A DNA stretch of 19,022 bases from Chloromonas sp. AAM2 (lineage: Eukaryota > Chlorophyta > Chlorophyceae > Chlamydomonadales > Chlamydomonadaceae). The stretch is taken from the NCBI GenBank assembly GCA_004335635.1, contig QAXH01005456.1:13425-32446 (forward strand), in the 5' to 3' direction. Position 1 is the stretch's first letter, and each line of letters opens with the position of its first letter. The position numbers and the translations under genes are program-made. Under the pieces are notes generated by a model that had not been told where the DNA came from, did not search any database, and was given only the letters and a program-made list of their open reading frames with translations. Below, piece by piece: positions 1 through 11,666 of this stretch.

Positions 1-428
1 GTGCGTTCCTGGCCACTATTTCCAAACACCACGGCTTGTGTCTTGGTGTAGTTGAGTTTCATGCCCGACTCCTCTGCTGTCTGCTCCAGACCCCGGAGTG
101 CTACTTCCAGTCCTGCAGCATTGTCTGCCATGAGCACCAGATCATCGGCACACATCAACATGAGAATGGCCATGTGTGCGTCTTGCCCGGAGGGTGGTGA
201 GACTAGTTGGCCGTCAAAGCGGTATGCCATTCTGTACCCTTTTACCCCTTTGTCCTGGCATTTGTGCATAACAACGCGTGCTAGGAAATCCATGAACACA
301 TTGAACAGGATTCGTGACATGGAACAGCCTTGTCGTACCCCGCTGGACATGAAGAAGTAGTCAGAGGTGTGGCCATTTGCAACTACCTGAGCCTCCTGTC
401 TGTTCCGTCCTATCATGTCATAATCAGA
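1..428 (-). mobile_element. Non-LTR (LINE) retrotransposon reverse transcriptase fragment
   Basis: An uninterrupted - strand frame of 142 codons runs from just after a stop at 429-431 to the window edge and reads as the palm of a LINE reverse transcriptase. GVRQGC followed by LFNVFMD (323-340 and just downstream) is the conserved block before the catalytic loop. MCADDLVLMAD (catalytic codons at 141-152) is the YADD-type motif, and GMKLNYTKT (about 52-75) is the block after it. The Tyr of YADD is Cys here. The 5' part of the polymerase, the endonuclease and the 3' end are missing or outside the window, so this is a fragment, 5'-truncated or decayed. Identification as a non-LTR RT is secure. 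The clade (L1-like is my guess) is not. Confidence 0.9.
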
Positions 429-479
429 TCAGTGCAGTGGAGACTGGTCATACACAGCATCAGTTGAATCATCAGCGTG

Positions 480-1583
480 AAACTTTAAGACTTCCTTAGT
501 ATCATGCAGTACACCTCAGTCTCGTACACTCTTCTGCCTTGGATATGTAGCAAGGGTGTGTCACTGCCTGTTAGCGCCCCCGGGTATCATCGCTCAGAGT
601 CAGTGCGGATGACAGGCACTCAAGATATTTGACCTGAACTGTGTCGTTGTCACTGGTTTCGGAGGTCACTGCGAAAGGAACAGCACATCCTTTGGCCGCA
701 TTAATCACATACATACACTGGTGTTTGCGCAGCTCTCAACACTAGAGAGCGGGACGTTACAACTCGGTCGTTCAAAGTCGTAACCATGCGGTGCTTGGCG
801 ACTGAGCTCTTCACAGTGCTGGCCATGCTTCGGTGAAAACTCAAGGATTTAGCAGCCATGGATGTAGGGGTAAAACAAACCGGTGTTGTTTTCTGGTGCA
901 CTTTTGAGAATCAGTTGAAGTCCACTGTTCACACCTAACAGTATCAAGCTTTGTGAAACTTCTTCCGGATGCCAGCACGAGCGTGTGGAGCCTCGTGCTT
1001 AGACACATTGGCCTGGTTGATACCGAGGCGTTCATGACTGTGGCCAATTTGCCAAGCACAAGGCTCCACATGCTCGTGCTGGCATCCGGAAGAAGTTCCA
1101 CAAGGCTAGATATTCTTCCCAAGGGGATATTCTTGGGTGTGAACATTGGACTGGGGACTAAACTTCCACAAGTGCACCAGGAACGCCACCGGTTTGTTTT
1201 ACCCCTACATCCATGGCTGCTAATCCTTGAGTTTTCACCGAAGCATTCCAGCACTATGAAGAGCTCAGTCGCCAAGCACCGCATGGTTACGACTTTGAAC
1301 AACTGAGTTGTAATGTCCCGCTCTCTAGTGTCGAGAGCTGCACAAAACACCAATGTACGTATGTGACTAATCCGGCCAACGGGCATGCTGTTTGTCGGCA
1401 GTGGCCTCCAATAGCAACGACACAGTTCTGCTCAAATATCTAGAGCGCCTGTCATCCGCACTGACCCCAAAGGACGATGTCCAGGGGCCCTAACAGGCAG
1501 TGACACACCCTTGCTAGATTTCCAAGGCAGAACAATGTAAGGGACTGGCGAGTTCTGCTCGCCACTAAGGGTGAAGTTTCAGG
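480..1583. repeat. Large foldback inverted repeat (about 550-base arms)
   Basis: The reverse complement of about 480-1013 matches about 1042-1583 over nearly its whole length, with scattered mismatches and small indels. Anchor pairs are 967-1013 with 1042-1087, the block at about 780-890 with about 1190-1290, and the stretch around 535-610 with about 1440-1525. The central loop is only about 28 bases (1014-1041). Outside 480 and 1583 the similarity stops. ORFs in the two arms are mirror images of each other, so none is taken as a gene. The element could be a foldback or MITE-like transposon, or an inverted duplication. It lies upstream of the first visible DEAD-box exon, probably inside an intron of that gene. 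No clear target-site duplication was seen. Confidence 0.85.
967..1087. repeat. Central strong stem of the foldback
   Basis: The innermost arms, 967-1013 and 1042-1087, pair over about 46 bases. The base of this stem begins with GGATGCCAGCACGAGC facing its exact complement, continues through one G-U wobble, and then pairs another nine bases, giving about 26 nearly continuous pairs. The loop is 1014-1041. RNA read from either strand would form a stable hairpin of miRNA-precursor size within the longer foldback. Whether it is transcribed cannot be seen. Confidence 0.7.
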
Positions 1584-5601
<4,018 letters not shown>

Positions 5602-6297
5602 CTCAGCGGCTGAGCCAACAGCCATGCCTGCCTACCAACAGCCCACATGCCACTTAGAACACAAGTTGTGTATCAGGAATGTGTAGAGCACCTTGAGTTG
5701 GTCCATGCCTCTGGCGCTCATCTGGTTGGTGCAGTTTGTATTTGGAGCTTTTTATGAGCGTTTCTTTGCACGTTTCATTGCCTATACTATGTGTCAAGCC
5801 TTGCCTGATGCAGTATAGGCCCATATGCCTCAAGAGCTGCAGTACAGCATGAGCACTACAGCCAGGTTTTTTCAAACACTTGCTGGCAACGGCTGCAGCC
5901 GGTTTGTTAGGCATTCCTGATGTGTAGGATAGCTCACACACTATCTGAGTGTGCAACAAGCTAAGCATCAAAGGCTGCAGTCTTTTATTGCTTAGTCTGC
6001 TCGCAGTGTGGCATCAGAGAGTCAGGGCGTCATGACTTGATGCACAAAGCACCTCGCGGCTGTTTTATTCATGTTGCTTTGTTATCTTGCTCCCGACACT
6101 CCATGTCTGCAACAAAAGTGAGAACTGCGCACAATTCAGGGTGCGAGCAGCTAGGCCTATGGTTTATATCACCAGACTACAGACGATTCAGTACAGACAC
6201 TGTCGGTGTGTGCTGCCACACTGACCCTATGCTGATCCCTGGACAGACACATGGCCAACGTGATGGTGCCAGTTGGAAGATCTCCTCGCGCTTTACA
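5602..6297. other. Intergenic or 3' UTR region, no gene seen
   Basis: This stretch follows the helicase stop codon. The only structure I find is a perfect 8-base inverted repeat, GCCTATAC at 5780-5787 with GTATAGGC at 5813-5820 (25-base loop). No TGTAA poly(A) word occurs close behind the stop. The next one on the + strand is at 6856-6860. Confidence 0.6.
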
Positions 6298-6432
6298 AGA
6301 GGGAGGGATTTCAACCCGTCCAAGCTACAAGTGAAGCGGAATATGACACACCGCGACAGTAATGATGGTGGTCACCCCTCGAAGTGCTATCCTGACCGCA
6401 AACTTCGGTAGACCCAAATAGGGGCCTGAAAA
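6298..6432 (+). repeat. Dispersed repeat, copy 1
   Basis: About 135 bases, from gagggagggatttcaacccg to aggggcctgaa, closely similar to 6637-6777 in the same orientation. A shorter third copy lies on the - strand at about 13437-13494 inside a DHX34 intron. All three share the block cccgtccaa-ctacaagtgaa (one variable base). This copy is the most diverged. It reads open as GRDFNPSKLQVKRNMTHRDS, similar to the other copies. Confidence 0.8.
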
Positions 6433-6636
6433 TAAAGTTCAAGTAAGGTTCAATACAAACCAGTCATAACCAGGCTGCCAGATTTCAACGTGTGATCGAG
6501 CTTGGAGAAGCCTCCGGGTTGCAGACCTCGACCTCGACGCCAAAATGTGCCTTCCCTGCATGCGCCTTCCATGTTCGGACTCATGATGCTCAAGAAGACC
6601 TGACTTCCAGTTTTACACCCACCTTTCTATCACCTG

Positions 6637-6777
6637 AGGGGAGGGACTCCAACCCGTCCAACCTACAAGTGAAGGGGATTGCGACACATTGCGACACACC
6701 GCGATAGTAATGGTGGTGGCCACCTCTCAAGGTGCTTTCCTGACCGCAAATCTCGTTGAACCAAAAGGGGCCTGAAG
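6637..6777 (+). repeat. Dispersed repeat, copy 2
   Basis: Second copy of the family, 205 bases after the first. It carries a small internal duplication (gcgacacattgcgacacacc at about 6680-6700) that ends the open frame with TAG. Both copies end in a shared ggggcctgaa. No terminal inverted repeats or target duplications were recognised, so the element class is unknown. Confidence 0.8.
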
Positions 6778-6855
6778 CCACACACATGAGTCATGGCAAA
6801 GGGAATGGGTATGGATGGGCTCATGCAATCATCCCATACCCTAACAAACTAAAAA

Positions 6856-6860
6856 TGTAA
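6856..6860 (+). terminator. Candidate TGTAA poly(A) signal, + strand
   Basis: TGTAA is the usual nuclear poly(A) signal in chlorophycean algae. This is the first copy on the + strand downstream of the DEAD-box stop codon, about 1.25 kb away, which is a long 3' UTR. The assignment is tentative. Confidence 0.3.
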
Positions 6861-6934
6861 TGAGTCACTCCTCAACCAGACGGATTGTTTTTGCCAGCCG
6901 TGGGGATGGAACTGGTTGTAGCGTGACCGTACTT

Positions 6935-6939
6935 TTACA
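6935..6939 (-). terminator. Candidate TGTAA poly(A) signal for the thioredoxin-like gene
   Basis: On the - strand this reads TGTAA, about 530 bases after the stop of the thioredoxin-like gene. If used, the 3' UTR would contain the MITE hairpin at 7141-7264 and would end about 75 bases from the candidate + strand signal at 6856. Confidence 0.35.
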
Positions 6940-7140
6940 ATGTCCGTGGACGGCTTCCCTGATGTGACATGTGTGACATAATGCAATCAAACGCTTCAAA
7001 ACGTAGGAGTTGGAACGTAAGCATGTGAACCCTTCACTAAAGTCATAGGAAATGGGGAAGGCGCCATGTGACGGGCAGTCCCCTTCACTTCCCAAGAAGC
7101 GATTATAACAAATGTAGGCATTAGGAAGCGACGCAGGAGA

Positions 7141-7264
7141 AAAAAAGAAGTTTGCCAGTTCTGGGACAATTTGATAGGTTCATCTGGTGACTGTTCGTGT
7201 GTCCTGGCGGTACTACAGACCTATTCGCACAAATTGTCTCAGAACTGGCAAACTTTTTTTTTTT
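7141..7264. mobile_element. MITE-like element with about 35-base terminal inverted repeats
   Basis: The left end, an A-run then aagtttgccagttctgggac and aatttg (7141-7173), is the near-exact reverse complement of the right end 7230-7264. Weaker pairing extends inward (ataggtt with acctatt). Total length is about 125 bases with no coding potential, typical of a non-autonomous DNA transposon or a hairpin. Related half copies lie at 10369-10392 and 12705-12738, so this is a family. The A/T runs at the ends hide any target-site duplication. Confidence 0.75.
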
Positions 7265-7469
7265 CATGACAATGGCTATGAATTCGTTGGTGGAGGCTCC
7301 CGAGGCTGATTGAAACCCAATCAAATTCGTTGCATATGCATGTTGTGCTCGCCAGCGGTCAAACAGCCAGTATCAGTGCACTGAAAACTGGTCTTTGGCC
7401 AAAGCCATTTGAAGGTTGCCATGCCATGTTGCCCTCATCTGCGTCCTTAGTCGCATCAGTTGCCAGGAC

Positions 7470-9067
7470 TTATTCATCGCAGTGCAGCCAGAGGTGGTCC
7501 TCCAGCTTCTGTGGGTCCTTCCCCAAAACCTGGTCCACCACCCTGCCACCCCTGTAGATGGCAAAGGTCGGGCTGAAGCGAATGCCCTGCAAGACATGCC
7601 ATGGTCAGGTTTGAATTTCCCCATGGGATTTCCCCATGTGCGCATCCTGGGCACATCCTCACATGTCCAGGCGAATGCATGTGCTCCTGTGGGCTTCGGT
7701 GGAGAACTGAAGGATATTGCCATAACGTCCACACTTTTCGTTTTTAAATAAACCCTGTCTATCTGTAATACTCGTGTCGTGTCACCAAGAGGCTTTGAGT
7801 GGTCTAATGACTGATTTGATCTGGCCTTTGGCATGTCGATTCTCCAACTGCTGCATGTCTCATCTTGCCCTCCGAGATGTCTGCAGCCACTCGGAGTCTG
7901 CTCATCTTGCCAGCGACTCAAACTCTGAACCAGGCGTAACAACACATCATGTCAATTTGCGCCTTTGCCATGCTCTGTCCGCATCCGTTTCCTTATTCAA
8001 AGACATTTTATGGCCTACCTTTGCCCGTTCCTTCATGTAATCCACTTGAGCCACCGCGTACTTGAGCTCATGATACTGCAAGGAGTGTACCGAGTGTGAG
8101 AGTACGTGTACAGTTTGGGTGCTATGGGCAGAGAATCTGAGAGTACGTGCACGCATTGGGCAGACGTAGTGTGGACAGGGAATGTGCGAGTCCGTTAGCA
8201 AAGGCAGACAGAGGACGAGGGTTCACTTCCATGTTCCTGCATGACGTAATGAGGCCACTCTTCTTGTGTCTCAGCTGATGGCATCTGCTAACGTTCTTGC
8301 CTGCCTCTGCTTCATTAGCACTGCTGCCCTGTCCCAGTGCTGGCCTGCTCCAGTGTCTGTGTCAGTACTATCTGATGCTATTCTCTGTGTCAGACTGACC
8401 TTCTTGCTGAGCTTGAAAAAGGTAGGAAAAATCTCGTGGCATTTCTGGCACCTGGGCAACAATACATGCTCAAGTTACAGCTGGGTTGCTGGCAGTCAAC
8501 TACAAAGGCGCGTATGTCAGCACCCAAACAGGATGAATTATAACAGAGCCTCCCTAGGGTCTGGCTGCCCCGCTGGCCGAGTGGCTTTGGGTGTGTGCTG
8601 CATGTTGTTTTGTGGCGACACCCCAGGATCTCACCATGTAGAACCAAATTCAATTACTACCTGCGCAAGCAAAGCATCAACCAGAAAGACAGGTGCGTAT
8701 CAGCATGAGTTATGCTGATCCAGAAGCTTGACCTTCTTGCTGGTTGCTGTGCTGTGACCAGGTGCGATTCATTCTCAGAACCCTAATCGACTCAACTGGC
8801 GGCCCAGTTTTGTTCGCGGACAAGAAGTCATCAAACTCCTCGTCACTGCGTAGACCAGCCATGTGAGGCGCGATTTGAGCGTGCGGTGCCATCGGCTTGG
8901 CTTTGATGGGAGGCTGCAGGTTTGCGTTGTGATGTACCAAGTTAGCCAAGGCCGCGATCGACGGGCAGGGCATGGTCACCTACACGACATACCTTACTAC
9001 GGCTGTCGTCTACTTCAGTAATGGTGGTGGGTGCCTGCAGAGGTCTAAGCACTAAAGGCTGGGCCAT
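7470..9067 (-). CDS. Thioredoxin-like protein with WCQKC active site (6 exons, complete)
   Basis: Exons on the - strand: 9067-8993 (ATG 9065-9067), 8913-8797, 8660-8635, 8451-8400, 8075-8019, 7586-7470 (TAA). Phases agree throughout, giving 147 residues. The thioredoxin fold is plain: SDEEFDDFLSANKTGPP (helix before strand beta), VVIEFGSTWCQKC (65-77; redox motif C74-x-x-C77), AVAQVDYMKERAKGIRFSPTFAIYRGG with the cis-Pro at 115, and a final helix DPQKLEDHLWLH. Classical thioredoxin has WCGPC; WCQKC resembles the atypical plant WCRKC-type proteins. The protein is probably a small disulfide reductase or redox sensor. The first 35 residues are not a convincing transit peptide, so location is unknown. 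A start at the ATG 8971-8973 without the first intron is possible but weaker, because the gtatgt donor and ctgcag acceptor are excellent. Confidence 0.88.
8019..8075 (-). CDS. Fifth exon of the thioredoxin-like gene
   Basis: 57 bases, phase 0 at both ends (ccttgcag|TAT ... AAG|gtaggc). It encodes YHELKYAVAQVDYMKERAK, the second core strand with the conserved V-D pair. In the flanking intron a short direct repeat gagagtacgtg occurs twice (about 8097-8152). Confidence 0.87.
8635..8660 (-). CDS. 26-base microexon of the thioredoxin-like gene
   Basis: Between gcgcag and gtgaga lie only 26 bases, encoding VVIEFGST and the first two bases of the active-site Trp codon. The next exon (8451-8400) supplies the last base and CQKCHEIFPTFFKLSKK. 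The active-site motif is thus split by an intron inside the Trp codon. Without this exon the beta-strand before the cysteines would be lost and the frame broken. Confidence 0.85.
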
Positions 9068-9841
9068 CACGCCAGCCTTACGTCAGGGTCTGCAGGTCCA
9101 AGCTGTCAATCCAGCAACTGCACTGCTACTGGTTAGCAATAGCAGTACAACCATCTGGATAAATGGGAGTCCCAGACAATACAATCAACTTGCCAATCCT
9201 TCTTAGATTAAGATTGTGACGCCTGGTTGTCACAGCTCAATGACCTGTGTGGCATTGCCCAACGAGCCAGAGCTCAATGACGTGCACCAAGCCCGCAGCT
9301 GTCTAATGATGCTGCAAGCAGCTGACAACTTTTGTGAGCTCCGGCCGGGCGGGGGGGGACCCCCTAAAACAGGGCCTAATGGGGTCAATAAGGGGTCCAT
9401 TCGACAGCTCTTGATGAGAGGATCACAATGGCATAGATAGCTTCCACATCCATCGCCTTCCAGGCCTCATATTTCGGCCAGCCTATGCGTAGTGCCGCAA
9501 CCCGCATGCAATGTCAGTCTCTTGCCAATTACATGCCAGTTCCAATGCGGCTGGTCTTTTTGATGCAATGCAAATCGCAAAGCAATGTCAGCCTCAATGC
9601 AATGCAAGTTCGGAGCGAGCCGTAAACACGGTTTGAAAAAAAAAGTAAACCCTTGGTTTTTTTTACACAGGAGACCCCCGGCAAGGGACCCACCCACTCC
9701 CCAACGCCAAATCGGCTTATTTTGATGCAGAACGCTTCCTTTCAGTGCCCTCTATCGTCCTGTAACAATCTTATACCTCACTATATCGGGTTATTCAGCT
9801 TCTGCAGCCACTCTACCCTCTTGATAACCCTATATAGGGTA
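9068..9841. other. Upstream region of the thioredoxin-like gene, no gene seen
   Basis: About 770 bases with no supported exon. It holds a C/G run (about 9343-9365), a region rich in the word aatgcaatg (about 9505-9605) and, at 9827-9840, a perfect 14-base palindrome accctatatagggt that contains TATATA. The palindrome is about 760 bases from the ATG, far for a core promoter unless a 5' UTR intron exists. Confidence 0.45.
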
Positions 9842-10146
9842 CCCTCCTGATACAACTAGTTGTTTATGTGCAAATAAAACGCTGATAAGGACTGGGCGTG
9901 ATGCTGCGGAAGGCCGGCCAATCCTGTACCGAGCAGCCAGCCGGCGTACCAACATCACAAGCACACTGTCCATGCTTGACCGCCAGACATGACGTCGATC
10001 AAGTTCCTGGGCGAAATGGCATGATTCAGTCTTGACCGCGCCTGCAAAGATTCGTTTGCTGTGAAGGGCACCTGACCGCCTTCTGTGCTGGACATGATGC
10101 CTGGGAATTTGATCAGCTGGGTCTCCCGTATCTGGTGTCTTGCAAC
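9842..10146 (-). pseudogene. Possible decayed retroelement ORF1 fragment
   Basis: A - strand frame is open for about 100 codons down to a TAG near 9835. Its middle reads MDSVLVMLVRRLAARYRIGR then PSAASRPVLISVLFAHK. The pattern YRIGRP..RPVLI resembles the C-terminal part of L1-type ORF1 RNA-binding proteins (RAHRIG...RPVIVKF). Neither end fits, there is no start codon at a sensible place, and the match is short. It could be chance. The LINE fragment at 1-428 is 9.4 kb away and need not be related. Confidence 0.25.
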
Positions 10147-10870
10147 CTCCATGTTTCTGGGCCGCCAGAATGCATCACTGGCTGAGAAACAATCTGTGCA
10201 TTCATATGGTCTTCAGTGGCTGTTCAGAGTTCTGCATCCAGACTGCTGGTGAAGGTTGCCAGAGATCAGGGTTCAACATGCGAAAACTCACTAGCGCCAG
10301 CACTGCACTTTCAATAAGCCAAGAGAAGGTGATTGAGTAATGCATACTGCGCCAACCAACAACAAAGATGTTTGCCAGTTCTGAGACAAGCTGGCCCAGG
10401 TCCTAAGGCGGAGTCTAACTTTCTGTCACTTTACTAATCAAAGCATGGGATCAAACCGGTGGGGCCCAGGAACATGGTGATTCTCTTTGTACTGGTGACT
10501 GACCTTTTGGCAGACGCAGCCCAATCATACACGACAACACTGGAACCAGCACACGCCACAGTCGTTTATCCAATTCCTGTGAACGCCAGCACGCCCCGTG
10601 CATACTGCATGGAACCACATTAGAACGCTGTGCCTGGGGCAATCCTAAGACAGAATCACAAGCCAGGAGTACATGGCAGGAGGCCAAGGCAAACAATGGA
10701 CGCTGCTGCATCCTGGGCGACGAAAAATTTATGCTGATGTCCAAATCATTGCATGCAAGCTGCGACAGACAAGCCATTCAAAGCATCTTCAACAATTATA
10801 AGAGCATAATCAGCTGGGGCGGCTGTGCGAGGCGCTGTTGAACCTGCGAGGACCTTCGGTGGGCTGTGCT
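10147..10870. other. Intergenic region with a MITE end
   Basis: No supported gene. At 10369-10392 lies tttgccagttctgagacaag, matching the terminal repeat of the MITE at 7141-7264 but without a facing second end, so it is a solo or broken copy. ORFs here lack recognisable motifs. Confidence 0.5.
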
Positions 10871-10879
10871 GAAGTTGTA

Positions 10880-10912
10880 TTACATAATTCAGATTACCAT
10901 CGTTGTATTACA
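10880..10912 (-). terminator. Two TGTAA poly(A) signals of the DHX34-like gene
   Basis: On the - strand TGTAA occurs at 10908-10912 and again at 10880-10884, within a duplicated 11-base context (ttgtattacat, + strand). They lie about 125 and 155 bases after the stop codon (11034-11036), a normal distance for a green-algal 3' UTR. Confidence 0.65.
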
Positions 10913-11033
10913 TGAACTTCTGTGAACAATACAGCTCAGCTTCGCTCTCACATAAACGTGCCAGAGGCAAGCAACAGAACAACCATCGTCATCAGCTTGT
11001 CATAACTGCAGCCAAGGCCTGTTGTACACTGTC

Positions 11034-11666
11034 CTACAACAAGGGTGAAGTGTTGCCAGGTCCTGCACAATGCATCTTGTGTTGCAGCACTTCAATAGGA
11101 GTCAGCACTCCCTGGAAGCCGCAGGTGGGGCAGCGATAGCTGCGCCCGCCCGTGTCGCCCCGCCGCCCCTCAGTGCCTCTCCCGCCCTGCCCGTCCACCT
11201 CGCTTGGCGGCCCCATCTGCCACCTATCACCCGCGCCCCCACTGCCACCCCCCTGCCACGCCCTGCTGTTGTGCTCTGACCAATTCTCACGCTCCCGTGC
11301 CCCCATTTCATGCCTGTCTGCCCGCCAAACCTCATTGCCACCACCGTGCCGTTGTTCTCTTTCATGGTGCCGCTTACTCCCCACTCTCACACTCACATTC
11401 CTGTGACCTTCTCTCTGGTGCCGGCTGCCATCCTCCCGCCCTCCATCCTGCCTCCTGCCAGAATGATAGTCACGGTCATGATGGCCACGGTCGTAGCCAT
11501 CACGTGGCTCACACATGTCATGTCGGTTTCTTTGGCGTTGGTCATGGTCGTGTCGCCCATAACCGTTGCTGTCATCGTGGTCGTAGTCTTCATCAGCATC
11601 CGACTGCTCAGCACGAGAGTGGTACTGATTGCTGTCGCGAGCGGGCACCCGCCGGCCCCAATGCAC
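11034..11666 (-). CDS. DHX34-like terminal exon: Arg/Asp/His-rich region and second zinc knuckle
   Basis: 633 bases, residues 697-906, stop TAG. VHWGRRVPARDSNQYHSRAE opens a strongly charged stretch with RD, HD and DRD repeats (such as HDHDQRQRNRHD and HHDRDYHSGRR), resembling RD/RS-like regions of RNA-processing factors. A Gly-rich segment follows. The last 35 residues hold YRCPTCGFQGVLTPIEVLQH and KMHC: Cys 875, Cys 878, His 892, Cys 896, the same C-x2-C-x13-H-x3-C spacing as the first knuckle. The opening acceptor is catgcag. Confidence 0.85.
   Translation of the reverse strand: MHWGRRVPARDSNQYHSRAEQSDADEDYDHDDSNGYGRHDHDQRQRNRHDMCEPRDGYDRGHHDRDYHSGRRQDGGREDGSRHQREGHRNVSVRVGSKRHHEREQRHGGGNEVWRADRHEMGARERENWSEHNSRAWQGGGSGGAGDRWQMGPPSEVDGQGGRGTEGRRGDTGGRSYRCPTCGFQGVLTPIEVLQHKMHCAGPGNTSPLL

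Noticed and set aside
701..1386. ORFs of 66-181 codons on both strands
   Set aside because: They are mirror images produced by the foldback arms and show no protein motif.
6037..6411. + strand ORF of 124 codons
   Set aside because: Its second half is the dispersed repeat and the first half has no motif or conserved neighbour; probably not a gene.
8971..8979. Start of the thioredoxin-like protein at GTG 8977 or ATG 8971
   Set aside because: The ATG at 9065-9067 with a gtatgt donor (8992) and ctgcag acceptor (8914) gives a better two-exon start in the same frame.
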